DNA of 64,000 bases from Gammaproteobacteria bacterium Ga0077536 (GCA_001464935.1 LNEL01000043.1:56354-120353), one strand, 5' to 3'. Positions 26,405-36,530 are shown, counted from the stretch's first letter. A program made the numbers and translations. Notes: generated from the letters alone by a model not told the origin.

Positions 26405-28114
26405 GTGTCCGATAAAACCCTTACCGATATTCTCTTCGACAATTTCGCCCTCCAACCGCCGCTGCTGCAGGGCCTGACGGAAGCCGGATTCACCCGCTGC
26501 ACGCCGATCCAGGCGATGACGCTCCCCCTGACGCTCGCCGGCAAGGACGTCGCCGGGCAGGCGCAGACCGGCACCGGCAAGACCGCCGCGTTCCTGGTTG
26601 CGATCTACAACAGGCTGCTGAGCGGTGCCGGCCACGTCGAGCGCCGCGCGCAGGACCCGCGTGCCGTGGTGCTCGCACCGACGCGCGAACTCGCCGTGCA
26701 GATCGACAAGGATGCCCAGCAGATCGGGCGCCACACGGGCCTGAAGCTCGCGCTGATCTACGGCGGAGTCGATTACGAGAAACAGCGTCGCATGCTGGAG
26801 GAGGGCGTCGACATCATCGTCGCCACGCCGGGCCGGCTGATCGATTTCGTCAAGCAGAACACGGTCAGCCTGCGTGCCGTCGAAGTGATGGTGATGGACG
26901 AGGCGGACCGCATGTTCGACCTCGGCTTCATCAAGGACATCCGCTTCCTGCTGCGCAAGATGCCGGGGCCGAGCGAGCGGCAGAATCTGCTGTTCTCGGC
27001 GACCTTGAGCCATCGCGTGCTCGAACTCGCCTACGAGCACATGAACGATCCCGAGAAGCTCGTCGTCGAAGCCGATTCGATCACCGCGGCGAATGTTCGC
27101 CAGATCGTCTACTTCCCGGCCACCGAAGAGAAGATGCCGTTGCTGCTCGGGCTGCTCGCGAACAAGGACGCGAGCCGCAGCATCGTGTTCGTCAACACCA
27201 AGTATGGCTGCGAGCGCGTGGCGCTCACGCTCGAACGCGCCGGCTACAAGGTCGGCGTGCTGTCGGGCGACGTGCCGCAGAAGAAGCGGGAGTCGCTGCT
27301 GGCGCGTTTCGTGAAGGGTGAACTGACGATGCTGGTCGCGACCGATGTCGCGGCGCGCGGCCTGCACATTCCGGCCGTCAGCCACGTGTTCAATTTCGAT
27401 CTGCCGATGGACGCCGAAGACTACGTGCACCGGATCGGCCGTACCGCGCGACTCGGCGCCGAGGGCGATGCGATCAGCTTCGCGTGCGATGAATACGCCA
27501 TCAGCCTGCCGGACATCGAGGCTTACATCGAACAGAAGATTCCGGTCGGCCAGTTCGATGCGTCGATGCTGTTGCCGGTGCCGCGCGGGCGTCCACCGTC
27601 AGCCGGCGGCGAAGGCGGCATGAGCGTCATCGAGGACGCGCTCAGCGATGCCGCGGAAGAGCGCCGCCGCAAGCGCGAACGCGATGGCGGCGGCGCGCGT
27701 CGCGGCGGACCGGGCGGCGGCGGTGGCGGTGGTGGGCGCAGTGGTCCGGGTGGTCCGCGTCGGGGGCCCGGCGGCGACGCCGGGCGCGGCAGCCGGCCGC
27801 CGTATCGCGAACGTCAGCCCGAGGCCCCCGTCGTCGAAGCGGTCGTGGCACCCGTGGTGCCGCCACCGGTCGCCGACACCGAGGTGGCGCGCGGCGAAGG
27901 CGATGCGGCGCAGAAACGGCGGCGACGTTCGCGCGGAGGTCGTGGCCGTCGCGGCGCGGAGCAAGCGGCCGAGCAGGTCGCGGCGACCGCTGCCGACGTC
28001 GTGCAGCAGCCGGCGGCACCGCAGCCCGAAGCCCACCCGCGTCTGCGCACGCGCGTGAAGCTGGCCATCAAGTCGTGGATTCGTCGCCTCGGCATGCCGC
28101 GCACACAGCGCTGA
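26405..28114 (+). CDS. rhlB: DEAD-box RNA helicase RhlB
   Basis: 569 residues from GTG at 26405. The start aligns with E. coli Rhl[21 protein letters not shown] then [21 protein letters not shown]. Motifs are the Q motif, Walker A AQTGTGKT near 52, DEAD (MDEADRM) near 164, SAT near 197, and HRIGRTAR near 341. The C-terminal 150 residues are Gly/Arg-rich and basic ([29 protein letters not shown]), longer than in E. coli, and likely bind RNA or RNase E. RhlB unwinds mRNA for the degradosome. A TATACT hexamer near 26308 could be its -10. Confidence 0.93.
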   Translation: MSDKTLTDILFDNFALQPPLLQGLTEAGFTRCTPIQAMTLPLTLAGKDVAGQAQTGTGKTAAFLVAIYNRLLSGAGHVERRAQDPRAVVLAPTRELAVQIDKDAQQIGRHTGLKLALIYGGVDYEKQRRMLEEGVDIIVATPGRLIDFVKQNTVSLRAVEVMVMDEADRMFDLGFIKDIRFLLRKMPGPSERQNLLFSATLSHRVLELAYEHMNDPEKLVVEADSITAANVRQIVYFPATEEKMPLLLGLLANKDASRSIVFVNTKYGCERVALTLERAGYKVGVLSGDVPQKKRESLLARFVKGELTMLVATDVAARGLHIPAVSHVFNFDLPMDAEDYVHRIGRTARLGAEGDAISFACDEYAISLPDIEAYIEQKIPVGQFDASMLLPVPRGRPPSAGGEGGMSVIEDALSDAAEERRRKRERDGGGARRGGPGGGGGGGGRSGPGGPRRGPGGDAGRGSRPPYRERQPEAPVVEAVVAPVVPPPVADTEVARGEGDAAQKRRRRSRGGRGRRGAEQAAEQVAATAADVVQQPAAPQPEAHPRLRTRVKLAIKSWIRRLGMPRTQR

Positions 28115-28211
28115 TCCCGGCGTCTGGTGTCAGCGTCGGCGCGCGCGGCATCAGGCCGTGCTTCGCCGACGGGCCGCGCGGATTCGCGGCCTCGAACAGC
28201 GTGTGACCTGC

Positions 28212-29114
28212 TCAGCCCACCCGGCGGGTCTTCGCGGTCGCCTCCATCCAGCGACGGATACGGTTGGCGTCGCCGATCGGCGTCAGCTTGCCCCACGAGT
28301 TCAGCAGCACGAACACGAGCGGGCGCCCTCCCACCGTCGCCTGCATCACCAGGCAGCGACCGGCCTCTGACGTGTAACCGGTCTTGGACAGCGCAATCCG
28401 CCACTCCTTGTTGCCGCTCTGCACGAGCCGGTTCGAGTTCCTGAACTGCAGCGTGCCGTGTCCGGGCAGCGCGATCGCCTGGCTGGCGGTGGTCGTGAAC
28501 TGCCTGATCAGCGGATAGCGGTTTGCGGCCATCACCATGCGCGCGAGATCCTGCGCGGTCGACACATTGCGCTGACTCAGCCCGGTCGAGTCCTCGAAGC
28601 GGGTCTTGCTCATGCCGAGCGCCGCGCTCTTGCGATTCATCGCCGCGACGAAGGCCTTGGTGCCGCCCGGATAGCTGCGCGCCAGCGCGGCCGCGGCGCG
28701 ATTCTCCGATGCCATCAACGCCAGGTGCAGCAGTTGTCGACGGGTCAGACGCGTGCCGACGCGCAGGCGCGACGCCGTGCCTTTGAGGCGGTCGACGTCG
28801 GCCTCGGTGATCCGGATTGGTTGATCGAGCGGCAGTTTGCCGTCCAGCGTCACCATCGCCGTCATCAGCTTGGTGATGGATGCGATGGGTCTCTGGACCG
28901 TCGCGTGACGTGCGACCAGCGCTTCACCCTTGGCCGGATCGACGACCAGTACGGCGTCCGAGCGCAGTTTGATGCGGGCCGGATCGATCGCCTGGCTGAG
29001 GTCCAGCGGTGCGGCGGCCGCCACCTTGATGCTGCCGGACGTGGACTGTGGACGGTCGTCGGCGTGCAGGCCGATGACGGTCAGCAGCAGCGCGAGGAAG
29101 AGGAGTGGGCGCAT
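28212..29114 (-). CDS. pbpG: D-alanyl-D-alanine endopeptidase/carboxypeptidase (PBP7-like, S11)
   Basis: 300 residues with a signal peptide (MRPLLFLALLLTVIG). The serine protease S11 set is complete: SxxK in ASITKLM near 79, SxN in ASENRAAAAL, and KTG in LSKTGYTSEAG. GTLQFRNSNRLV is typical of PBP7. The ATG at 29114 is chosen because the signal peptide starts there. It is a periplasmic low-molecular-weight penicillin-binding protein that trims peptidoglycan cross-links. It is convergent with rhlB. Confidence 0.9.
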   Translation of the reverse strand: MRPLLFLALLLTVIGLHADDRPQSTSGSIKVAAAAPLDLSQAIDPARIKLRSDAVLVVDPAKGEALVARHATVQRPIASITKLMTAMVTLDGKLPLDQPIRITEADVDRLKGTASRLRVGTRLTRRQLLHLALMASENRAAAALARSYPGGTKAFVAAMNRKSAALGMSKTRFEDSTGLSQRNVSTAQDLARMVMAANRYPLIRQFTTTASQAIALPGHGTLQFRNSNRLVQSGNKEWRIALSKTGYTSEAGRCLVMQATVGGRPLVFVLLNSWGKLTPIGDANRIRRWMEATAKTRRVG

Positions 29115-29281
29115 GGAGATTCCGGCTTGCTGAAGTGCGGCGCATTCTAACGCGCTCGCAGCAATTTGTGACGCCTTTGCGTCATTTCTTCCCCGCCTTG
29201 CGCGCACTGGCGCAAGGGCCTGAACTCGGTTATTGGTAGCGACGGACGCCCGTTCATCCCGACGATTTCCGGAGGTCAGCC

Positions 29282-30847
29282 ATGTTCGAACTCGATCGTC
29301 TGCAATCTCTCGCCGACATCACGCGCCAGCAACGCGCGGCGCGGCCGCAGGCCGTGGCGCAGATCTTCGAGGGGCGCGAGACGACCTTCGAAGCACTCGA
29401 CGAGCACGCGAGCCGGGTCGCCAACGGGCTGCGCGCGATGGCGCTCGGGCCACAGTCGCGCATCGGCTATCTCGGCAAGAACTCGGATCGCTTCTTCGAA
29501 CTGGTATTCGGGGCATTCAAGGCGAATGTCGTCATCGTCAGCGTGAACTGGCGCCTTGCCCTGCCCGAGATCGTCTACATCCTCAACGATGCCGGGTGCG
29601 AGGCGCTGTTCGTCGGCGCGGAGTACACGGGGCTCGTCGAGGCGCTGACGGCCGAGTGTCCGCGTTTACGCCAGGTCATCGCGATGGACGGCCAATGCGC
29701 GCACCCGGCCTTCGCTGCCTGGCGCGACGCGCAGTCGAACGACGACCCGCGGCTTGCGATCGGCGCCGACGACGATGTCGTCCAGCTCTACACGAGCGGC
29801 ACGACCGGCCACCCGAAGGGCGTGCAGCTGACGACGTCGAACTATCTGCATTTCTTTCGTGCCGCCGAGGCCGCGAAGTGGGGCGACTTTCGTCCCGGCG
29901 AGATGAACCTCGCCTGCATGCCGGTGTTTCACGTCGCCGGTCTGAACATGGGCGTCATTTCGATCGCGCAGGGCAGCACCTCGGTGGTGATGAAAGAAGT
30001 CGATCCGGGGCAACTGATCGAGTTCATTCCACGCTATCGCATCAACAACGCATTCTTCGTGCCGGCGGTGCTGTTGTTCATGCTGCAGCATCCGTCGGCG
30101 GCGAACGCCGATTTTTCGTCGTTGCGGCGGCTGTATTACGGCGCGGCGCCGATTGCCGAAGACCTGCTGACGCGGGCGAAAGCACGCTTCAACTGCGAGT
30201 TCTACCAGTTGTACGGACTCACCGAAACGGCGGGTGCCGGCACCTGTCTGCCGGACAGCGCGCATGATCCGGCGCACGGCAAGCTGCGCTCCTGTGGCGT
30301 GCCCTATCCGGGCATCGACATCAAGATCGCGGGCGCGGATGGCGCGACGCTGCCGGCGGGCGAAGTCGGCGAGATCCTGATCCGCGCCGGCCTCGTGATG
30401 AAAGGCTACTGGGGCCGACCGGACGCGACGGCGGCCGCGATCCGCGACGGCTGGTTTCACACCGGCGACGCCGGTTACTTCGACGCCGACGGCTATCTGT
30501 TCATCCACGATCGGCTGAAGGACATGATCGTGTCAGGGGGTGAAAACATCTATCCCGCCGAAGTCGAGAACGCAGTGTTCGGCCACCCCGCCGTCGCCGA
30601 CGTCGCCGTGATCGGCGTGCCCGATGAAAAGTGGGGCGAGGCGGTCAAGGCGGTGGTCGTGTTCAAGCCCAACTGCAGCGCGACGGCCGAGGACATCATC
30701 GCCTTCGCGCGCACGCGCATCGCCGGCTACAAGGTGCCGCGTTCGATCGACGTCGTCGCGGCGCTGCCGCGCAATCCATCAGGCAAGATCCTGCGCCGCG
30801 AGCTTCGCGATCCGTACTGGGCGGGGCGCACGCGGCAGGTCAATTGA
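29282..30847 (+). CDS. AMP-dependent acyl-CoA ligase (fatty-acid-CoA ligase-like)
   Basis: 521 residues. The P-loop is LYTSGTTGHPKGV near 175; QLYGLTETAG is the adenylate motif A5; GWFHTGDAGYFDADGY and DRLKDMIVSGGENIYPAEVE form the hinge; the C-terminal lysine is in NPSGKILRRELRD. This is a class I adenylate-forming enzyme activating a carboxylic acid to its CoA thioester. GGAGGTCAGCC precedes the ATG. It is convergent with a crotonase gene, whose stop lies 21 bases downstream. A fatty or aromatic acid substrate is likely; which one is unknown. Confidence 0.94.
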   Translation: MFELDRLQSLADITRQQRAARPQAVAQIFEGRETTFEALDEHASRVANGLRAMALGPQSRIGYLGKNSDRFFELVFGAFKANVVIVSVNWRLALPEIVYILNDAGCEALFVGAEYTGLVEALTAECPRLRQVIAMDGQCAHPAFAAWRDAQSNDDPRLAIGADDDVVQLYTSGTTGHPKGVQLTTSNYLHFFRAAEAAKWGDFRPGEMNLACMPVFHVAGLNMGVISIAQGSTSVVMKEVDPGQLIEFIPRYRINNAFFVPAVLLFMLQHPSAANADFSSLRRLYYGAAPIAEDLLTRAKARFNCEFYQLYGLTETAGAGTCLPDSAHDPAHGKLRSCGVPYPGIDIKIAGADGATLPAGEVGEILIRAGLVMKGYWGRPDATAAAIRDGWFHTGDAGYFDADGYLFIHDRLKDMIVSGGENIYPAEVENAVFGHPAVADVAVIGVPDEKWGEAVKAVVVFKPNCSATAEDIIAFARTRIAGYKVPRSIDVVAALPRNPSGKILRRELRDPYWAGRTRQVN

Positions 30848-30868
30848 TGCCCTGCCACGCCGCCTCGC

Positions 30869-31654
30869 TCACCGCCCCTTGAACACCGGCTTGCGCTTCT
30901 CGGCAAACGCGAGCATCGCCTCGCGTGAGTCCTCGTAGCGGCTGAGTTCGGCCGTCATGTTCTGTTCGAAACGATAGCCGTCGCGCAGGCTCATCTCCTC
31001 GATGGTGTTGAGCGCGTGTTTCGCGAGCTTGACCGCGATCGGGCTCTTGGACGCGATTTCGCGCGCCAGGCCGAGCGCGGTGTCCATCAGTTGTGCCTGC
31101 GGCACGCACGCCTCGACGATGCCCAGCCGGTACAACTCGGCGCCGCTGACGCGCAGGCCCGTGAACATCATCCGGCGCACCCGCGAGTGGCCGAACAGCC
31201 GCATCGCGTGACGACCGCCGCCGAGCAGGCCCACATCGATCTCAGGCAGACCCAGCGCGGCTTCTTCGGCGGCCACGAGGATGTCGCAGGCGGCGGCGAC
31301 GGCGAGACCCGCACCGAGGGCCACGCCGTTGATCGCGGCGATCACGGGTTTGCGGCATTCGGTGATCGAATGGAAGCATTCGCGGGCACGACGATTGTGC
31401 TGCCAGAGATCGCCGGCGGCGGGCTGCACGCCGGCGCGCCCCTTGATGTCGGCGCCGGCGGAGAAACATTTGCCGGCACCGGTCAGCACGACGACGCGCA
31501 CATCGTCCATGTCGCTCAGGCGATCGAACACGAGCATCGCTTCTTCGTGAAACACGCGCGCCTGCGCGTTGACCGGCGGATTGTTCATCGTGACCACGGC
31601 GATATGGTCATCGATGTCGACGTTGAATTGCGTGAGTTCGGCAAAGGCCTGCAT
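30869..31654 (-). CDS. Enoyl-CoA hydratase/isomerase (crotonase family)
   Basis: 261 residues. The oxyanion hole is formed by FSAGADIKGR and NGVALGAGLAVAAACD. The catalytic glutamate corresponds to GLPEIDVGLLGGG, while a first glutamate site (CDILVAAEEAALG) is less typical, as in many isomerase or hydratase variants. The C terminus has KRKPVFKGR, typical of crotonase-fold degradative enzymes. It hydrates or isomerises an enoyl-CoA. It is convergent with the acyl-CoA ligase gene and likely acts in the same catabolic network. Confidence 0.9.
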   Translation of the reverse strand: MQAFAELTQFNVDIDDHIAVVTMNNPPVNAQARVFHEEAMLVFDRLSDMDDVRVVVLTGAGKCFSAGADIKGRAGVQPAAGDLWQHNRRARECFHSITECRKPVIAAINGVALGAGLAVAAACDILVAAEEAALGLPEIDVGLLGGGRHAMRLFGHSRVRRMMFTGLRVSGAELYRLGIVEACVPQAQLMDTALGLAREIASKSPIAVKLAKHALNTIEEMSLRDGYRFEQNMTAELSRYEDSREAMLAFAEKRKPVFKGR

Positions 31655-31822
31655 GGGAGCTCCGGGACCGGGATCTATCGGGACCCCAGCATAGCAAAAG
31701 CGCGCCGAAGGCCTTCGCCTGTCAGCGTTCGTCCCTGTTGTCCGGCGGCTTGACTTCGATCAAGACCGGATGGTGCGCCGCCGCGTTGAATAGGCCGCGT
31801 GGCGTTGTGCACGGAGGGGCCT

Positions 31823-32239
31823 GTGACAGTGTTGAAGTGGTCGGACGAATTCCGGATCGACGAGGGGCCGATGGACGAGATTCATGTCGAGTTCGTCGAC
31901 TGTCTCAACGTGCTCGGGGCCGCGCAGGGTGATGCCGCGCTGCCGGCGCTCGATGCCTTCATTGCCCATACGCAACGCCATTTCGCCGAAGAAGAGGCGT
32001 GGATGGCCGCCTGCGAGTTCCCGCGCGTGTACTGCCACAGCACCCAGCACGAATCGGTGCTGCAGGTTGCGCGCGAGGTGCGCGTGCGCATTGCCGGCGG
32101 CGAAACGACCCTGGCGCCGCTGCTCGCGGCGGCCGTGGCCGCGTGGTTCCGCGATCATGCCGCGACGATGGACACGATGCTCGCGCAACACATGGCAGCG
32201 CGGGGCTATGCGCCGCACGCGGAGGACGCGCTGGCCTGA
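31823..32239 (+). CDS. Bacteriohemerythrin
   Basis: 138 residues starting at GTG 31823 (GGAGGGG upstream); an earlier GTG at 31799 is possible. Di-iron ligand candidates run in hemerythrin order: the histidine in DEIHVEFVDCLN, HTQRHFAEEE, YCHSTQHESVL and WFRDHAATMD. The opening LKWSDEFRID is the family signature. Hemerythrins bind oxygen through a non-haem di-iron site and act as carriers, sensors or detoxifiers. It is divergent from the crotonase gene and precedes a TSUP permease by 87 bases. Confidence 0.88.
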   Translation: MTVLKWSDEFRIDEGPMDEIHVEFVDCLNVLGAAQGDAALPALDAFIAHTQRHFAEEEAWMAACEFPRVYCHSTQHESVLQVAREVRVRIAGGETTLAPLLAAAVAAWFRDHAATMDTMLAQHMAARGYAPHAEDALA

Positions 32240-32326
32240 CGGACAGGCGACGCCGACGTCGGTGCTCGTAGCGGTTTTTCGTCAGCCTGCTAGAGTGCCG
32301 CCGCATCGAACCGACGCGGCCTGCGA

Positions 32327-33100
32327 ATGGAAATCGAATATCTGATGCTCGGCGCGGCGGCGCTGTTTGCCGGCTTCGTCGACGCGGTCGCCGGCGGCGG
32401 CGGACTGGTGCAACTGCCGGCGCTGTTCGCTGTCATGCCCGAAACCTCTGCGGCGACCCTGTTCGGCACCAACAAGATGGCGTCGATCTGGGGCACGGCG
32501 ACTGCCGCTTCGCAGTATCTGAAACGCGTGCACCTGCCCCCCGCCGTGCTCGGCGTCGCACTTGCCGCGGCGCTCGCCGGGGCGTGGTTCGGCGCGCGGA
32601 CCGTCAGCGCGCTGCCGTCGTCCCTGATCCGCCCCGCGGTGCTGCTGCTGCTGGTCGCGGTGGCTGTCTACACTTTCCGCCGCCGGCATCTCGGCGTTGA
32701 ACATCGTCCGCGCTGGCAGGGGCGGCCGGCGCTGCTCGCGGCGGCCCTGACCGGCTTCGGGCTCGGCTTCTACGACGGCGTATTCGGTCCGGGCACCGGC
32801 GCATTTCTGATCTTCATCTTCGTGCGGGTGTTCGGCTACGACTTCCTGCACGCGTCGGCGGCCGCGAAATTCGTCAACGTCGCGACCAACGGCGCCGCAC
32901 TCGCGTACTTCGTCGCGCACGACAACGTGCTGTGGGCGGCAGCGGGCGTGATGGCCGTGTGCAACGTCACCGGGGCGGTCGTCGGCAGTCGCGCGGCGCT
33001 GCGCTTCGGCGCGGCGTTCGTGCGGCGTGTGTTTCTCGGCGTGGTCGTCGTGCTGATCGGGCGCCTGGCTTACGACATCGTCAGGACCTGGGGCGCCTGA
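32327..33100 (+). CDS. TSUP-family permease (TauE/SafE sulfite exporter-like)
   Basis: 257 residues with about eight membrane segments. The TSUP signature is LFAGFVDAVAGGGGLVQLP, ATLFGTNKMASIWGT, and the repeated half GFGLGFYDGVFGPGTGAFL with SAAAKFVNVATN. The family moves sulfite, sulfonates or other anionic organic acids across the inner membrane. It stands alone between hemerythrin and a GlcG-like gene, so specificity is not readable. Confidence 0.92.
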   Translation: MEIEYLMLGAAALFAGFVDAVAGGGGLVQLPALFAVMPETSAATLFGTNKMASIWGTATAASQYLKRVHLPPAVLGVALAAALAGAWFGARTVSALPSSLIRPAVLLLLVAVAVYTFRRRHLGVEHRPRWQGRPALLAAALTGFGLGFYDGVFGPGTGAFLIFIFVRVFGYDFLHASAAAKFVNVATNGAALAYFVAHDNVLWAAAGVMAVCNVTGAVVGSRAALRFGAAFVRRVFLGVVVVLIGRLAYDIVRTWGA

Positions 33101-33118
33101 GGCACGGGCGCGGCGACA

Positions 33119-33145
33119 GCGGACGGCGGCGGTGCCGCCGTCCGC
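33119..33145. terminator. Strong GC hairpin between convergent genes
   Basis: GCGGACGGCGGC at 33119-33130 pairs perfectly with GCCGCCGTCCGC at 33134-33145 around a GGT loop. It lies 18 bases after the TSUP stop and just before the convergent GlcG-like stop. It is a likely bidirectional terminator or mRNA-end stabiliser, without a U-run. Confidence 0.65.
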
Positions 33146-33151
33146 GGCGAA

Positions 33152-33664
33152 CTACTTCGCGAGCGCGTCGACGCAGGCCTGGGCGACCACGCCGTCCTGC
33201 TGCGCCGAGCCACCGGAGGTGCCGACCCCGCCGATGATCTTGCCGTCCTTGACGATCGGCAGACCGCCTTCGATCGGCAGCGCTTCGGGCAGGCGCAGGA
33301 TGCGCAGCGCCGCGCCACCGGAGGCCACCATGTCTTCGAAGACCTTGGTCGAACGACGGAACGCCACCGCGGTGACCGCCTTCTGGCGCGCCGGCTCGAC
33401 CGAGCCGAACATCGTGTTGTCCATGCGCTCGACGAGCACTTCATGACCACCCGGGTCGACGACCGTGACGACCATCAGCCACTGGTTCTTGACTGCTGCA
33501 GCTTGCGCGGCCGCCACACAGGCCTTGGCGGTGTCGAGGCTGATCGTCTCGCCGTACGGCAGCGGCGGGGGGGGCGCCGGCGGTGCGGCAGCGGGGGTTT
33601 GGGCCTGCGCGGCGAGCGAACTCAGGGCGAGCACACAGCCTAGACTCCAGCGTTTGTCGAACAT
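33152..33664 (-). CDS. Exported GlcG/HbpS-family heme-binding-like protein
   Basis: 170 residues with a signal peptide (LGCVLALSSLAAQAQ) followed by a Pro/Ala linker (TPAAAPPAPPPPLP). The GlcG/HbpS domain follows: TAKACVAAAQAAAVKN, VTVVDPGGHEVLVERMD, AFRRSTKVFE, and GGLPIVKDGKIIGGVGTSGG with QACVDAL at the end. The family includes secreted haem-binding HbpS and cytoplasmic GlcG; here it is exported. It is convergent with the TSUP gene. Ligand and role are unknown. Confidence 0.88.
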   Translation of the reverse strand: MFDKRWSLGCVLALSSLAAQAQTPAAAPPAPPPPLPYGETISLDTAKACVAAAQAAAVKNQWLMVVTVVDPGGHEVLVERMDNTMFGSVEPARQKAVTAVAFRRSTKVFEDMVASGGAALRILRLPEALPIEGGLPIVKDGKIIGGVGTSGGSAQQDGVVAQACVDALAK

Positions 33665-33784
33665 CGGATGACTCCTTCAATGAATGCAGATGAGCTGTCT
33701 GCCGGAGGCAAAGCGCGCGTGGACCGCACGCGCCGGTGGCGGCAGAATCGGGGCTGACCATACGGCACTCGCCTGGAGAAGGAA

Positions 33785-34642
33785 ATGATCAGCGTCAGTG
33801 ATGTCCCCGTGCGCGATCTCGACGGCCTGCCCCTGCGCCGCGCCTTGCCTGTCGCCGGCCGGCGCGCGGTCGGGCCGATTGTCTTCTTCGATCACGTGGG
33901 GCCGGTCGACGTTGCCGCCGGCACCGGTGTCGACGTGAGACCGCATCCGCATATCGGCCTCAGCACCGTGTCATGGCTGTTCGACGGCGCGATCCTGCAT
34001 CGCGACAGCCTCGGTCACGCGGTACGGCTGGCGCCAGGGGAAGTGAACTGGATGCGCGCCGGTCGCGGCATCGTCCATTCGGAGCGCACGCCTCCCGCGG
34101 AGCGGGCGAACGGCCATCGCCTGCACCTGCTGCAGTGCTGGATTGCCGCCAGCGACGCGCAGGCCGATGCCGATCCCGCGTTCGTGCATCTGCCCGCGAG
34201 CGAGGTGCCGCGCGTGCTGGCGCCGGGCATCGACCTGCGGGTGCTCGCCGGCGCCGGTTTCGATCGCGATCCGGCGCTGCCGACGGACACCCCATGCGTG
34301 ATTGCAGTGCTGCGCCTCGCGAACCGCATGCGCTTCGAGTTTCGCGCCGAGTTCAGCGAACGCGCCCTCTACGTCGTGTCGGGGCGTGTGAACCTCGCGG
34401 GCCAGGCCTGCGCCGCGCAGCAGTTCGCGACGCTCGTCGACGAACGCACCGTCTACCTAGATGCACTCGAACCCAGCGTGATCGTGCTGCTCGGCGGCGA
34501 GCCGATCGGCGAGCGGGAGCTGTGGTGGAATTTCGTGGCGGGCAGTCGGGCACAGATCGACGCCGCGAGTGAACGCTGGGCCCGCGGCGATTTCCCCGCC
34601 GTCCCGGGCGACGACGAGCGCATGCCCCTGCCGCCGCGTTGA
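33785..34642 (+). CDS. Pirin-family protein
   Basis: 285 residues with a bicupin core. Metal ligands are the histidines in VRPHPHIGLSTVSWLFDG and the His/Glu pair around WMRAGRGIVHSERTP, with RLHLLQCWIA following. The C-terminal region (GGEPIGERELWWNFVAGS) is typical of pirins. GGAGAAGGAA precedes the ATG. Some pirins are quercetin dioxygenases or redox-sensitive co-regulators. It is convergent with epmB across repeat element B. Confidence 0.9.
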   Translation: MISVSDVPVRDLDGLPLRRALPVAGRRAVGPIVFFDHVGPVDVAAGTGVDVRPHPHIGLSTVSWLFDGAILHRDSLGHAVRLAPGEVNWMRAGRGIVHSERTPPAERANGHRLHLLQCWIAASDAQADADPAFVHLPASEVPRVLAPGIDLRVLAGAGFDRDPALPTDTPCVIAVLRLANRMRFEFRAEFSERALYVVSGRVNLAGQACAAQQFATLVDERTVYLDALEPSVIVLLGGEPIGERELWWNFVAGSRAQIDAASERWARGDFPAVPGDDERMPLPPR

Positions 34643-34898
34643 TCGGCGGTCTCGAGCGGTCACTGCGACGCTGCCGTGTGCATCGATGCCGCTTGAAGAT
34701 GGGCTTCGCCCGGCCACCGAGAACACAGAGAACACAGAGGGGAAATAGGGAGACGACGTCCCTGAGGTGCACGCGCCGCGTGGCACCTGCATCGCAGAGA
34801 GCACGAATCAATTTCTCTATTTCTCTTCCTAGGTGTTCTCTGTGTTCTCGGTGGCCAACCGGCCTTGTACATGCGCACAGAGACCCGGCACGGCAAGC
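34643..34898. other. 256-base intergenic region between convergent pirin and epmB genes
   Basis: Repeat element B occupies the middle of this region. No gene is recognised; the open frames are repeat readings. The element may act as a bidirectional transcription barrier. Confidence 0.6.
34713..34855. repeat. Intergenic inverted-repeat element, copy B (most regular copy)
   Basis: The left arm at 34713-34740 begins GCCACCGAGAACACAGAGAA, then CACAGAGG. The right arm at 34833-34855 is the exact reverse complement of the first 23 bases. The interior of about 92 bases has a short internal TCTCTATTTCTCTT segment and no open gene. It lies between convergent genes (pirin and epmB). Its arms match copies A and C. 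Confidence 0.9.
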
Positions 34899-35903
34899 TC
34901 ACGCGACCGGCGTCTTGCCCGTTTCGCCGGCGATTTCACGCACGAGCTTCGGCACGAGGTAGCCCGGCAGGCCGGCGCGCAGTTCGCGCATCAGCGCACG
35001 CGCACGGGCCTGACCGACCGCGAAGTGGGCCGCGCCCTGGACGCGATCGAGCAGATGCAGGTAGTAGGGCAGCACGCCGCAATCGAACAGCCGCAGCGAC
35101 AGCGCGAGCAACGCGCCGGCGTGGTCATTGACGCCGCGCAACAGCACCGCCTGGTTCAACAGCGGGATGCCGGCCGCGCGCAGGGGTGCGAGGGCCGTGG
35201 CCACCGTGTCGTCGAGTTCCTGCGCATGATTGACGTGCAGCACGATCACGGGCTTCAGCCGGGTGCCGGTCAGCCAGTCGACGAGCGCGGGCGTGATCCG
35301 GGACGGAATGGTCACCGGCAGTCGCGTATGCACGCGCAGACGCTGCAGATGGGGCAGGGCGGCGAGCCGCTGCACGAGGGCGGCCAGTCGCTCGTCGCGC
35401 AGGCTCAGCGGATCGCCGCCGCTCAGAATCACCTCGTCGATGTCAGGCATGCCGGCGAGTGCCTGCAGTGCCGCGTCGAGGCGGGCGGTGCCGACCGAGT
35501 CGCTGTAGGGGAACGCGCGCCTGAAGCAATACCGGCAGTGCACGGCGCAGGCGCCGGTCGTCAGCAGCAGCGCGCGGCCACGGTACTTGTGCAGCAGGCC
35601 CGGTGCGCGCTCGGCGATCAGATCGCCGACCGGATCGGCCACGAAGCCGGCGCGGGCGCGGGTTTCCTCGTGCACCGGCAACACCTGGCGCAGCAACGGG
35701 TCGTGCGGATCGCCCACGCGCATGCGCGCGGCGAACGGGCGGGGCACGCGGAACGGAAAATCGGCCGCTGCGGCGTCGCTGAGCCCGACCTCGGCCGGGC
35801 GCAGGCCCAGCAGTTCGAGCAGCGCCGCCGGCCGCGCCAACGATTCCCTGACCTCGTGCTGCCAGTCGGCAGGCTCAATTTTCGGCTGACTTCGCGCTAT
35901 CAT
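34899..35903 (-). CDS. epmB: EF-P beta-lysylation lysine 2,3-aminomutase EpmB
   Basis: 334 residues. The radical-SAM site is [11 protein letters not shown] (CxxxCxxC). [13 protein letters not shown] is the SAM GGDP motif, [14 protein letters not shown] is typical of KamA-type aminomutases, and [16 protein letters not shown] contains the PLP/lysine region. EpmB isomerises L-lysine to beta-lysine for attachment to EF-P. The ATG at 35903 has AAAGGG upstream; a GTG at 35918 is an alternative. It is divergent from efp, 35 bases apart, with epmA next: the full EF-P activation set. Confidence 0.95.
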   Translation of the reverse strand: MIARSQPKIEPADWQHEVRESLARPAALLELLGLRPAEVGLSDAAAADFPFRVPRPFAARMRVGDPHDPLLRQVLPVHEETRARAGFVADPVGDLIAERAPGLLHKYRGRALLLTTGACAVHCRYCFRRAFPYSDSVGTARLDAALQALAGMPDIDEVILSGGDPLSLRDERLAALVQRLAALPHLQRLRVHTRLPVTIPSRITPALVDWLTGTRLKPVIVLHVNHAQELDDTVATALAPLRAAGIPLLNQAVLLRGVNDHAGALLALSLRLFDCGVLPYYLHLLDRVQGAAHFAVGQARARALMRELRAGLPGYLVPKLVREIAGETGKTPVA

Positions 35904-35938
35904 GCGCACCCTTTGCACCCTTCAGAGACAGCATTCTA

Positions 35939-36511
35939 ATGGCCTCCTACAGTACCAACCAGTTCAAACCCGGCCTGAAAATCATGCTCGACGGCGATCC
36001 GTACAACATCGTCGACAATGAAATGGTCAAGCCGGGCAAGGGCCAGGCCTTCAACCGCGTCAAGGTGCGCAACCTGATGACCGGCCGCACGATCGAACGC
36101 ACCTTCAAGTCGGGCGACTCGGTCGAGGGCGCCGACGTCATGGACGCGGAAATGCAGTACCTGTACTCGGACGGCGAGTCCTGGCATTTCATGAACCCGA
36201 GCAGCTTCGAGCAGATCCAGACCAACGCCCAGGTGATGGGCGACGCTGCGCAGTGGCTGAAGGGCCAGGAAATGTGCAGTGTCACGCTGTTCAACGGCAA
36301 CCCGATCGCGGTGACGCCGCCGAACTTCGTCATTCTGCGCATCACGCAGACCGATCCGGGCATCCGCGGTGACACCGCCACCGGTGGCACCAAGCCGGCG
36401 ACGATGGAGACGGGCGCCGTGGTGCGGGTGCCGCTGTTCATCGAAGAAGGTTCGCTGCTGAAGATCGACACGCGCACCGGCGAATACGTGTCGCGCGCGA
36501 AGGAAGAATAG
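35939..36511 (+). CDS. efp: Translation elongation factor P
   Basis: 190 residues starting [16 protein letters not shown]. The modification site is Lys34 in VKPGKGQAF, matching the beta-lysylated lysine of E. coli EF-P. The C-terminal [14 protein letters not shown] segment and [12 protein letters not shown] tail close domain III. EF-P relieves ribosome stalling at polyproline motifs once modified by EpmA and EpmB. Both modifiers flank it, so the beta-lysyl pathway rather than rhamnosylation (EarP) is used. It is transcribed with epmA, 19 bases apart. Confidence 0.97.
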   Translation: MASYSTNQFKPGLKIMLDGDPYNIVDNEMVKPGKGQAFNRVKVRNLMTGRTIERTFKSGDSVEGADVMDAEMQYLYSDGESWHFMNPSSFEQIQTNAQVMGDAAQWLKGQEMCSVTLFNGNPIAVTPPNFVILRITQTDPGIRGDTATGGTKPATMETGAVVRVPLFIEEGSLLKIDTRTGEYVSRAKEE

Positions 36512-36530
36512 GGGCCCGGGTGACAGCGGC

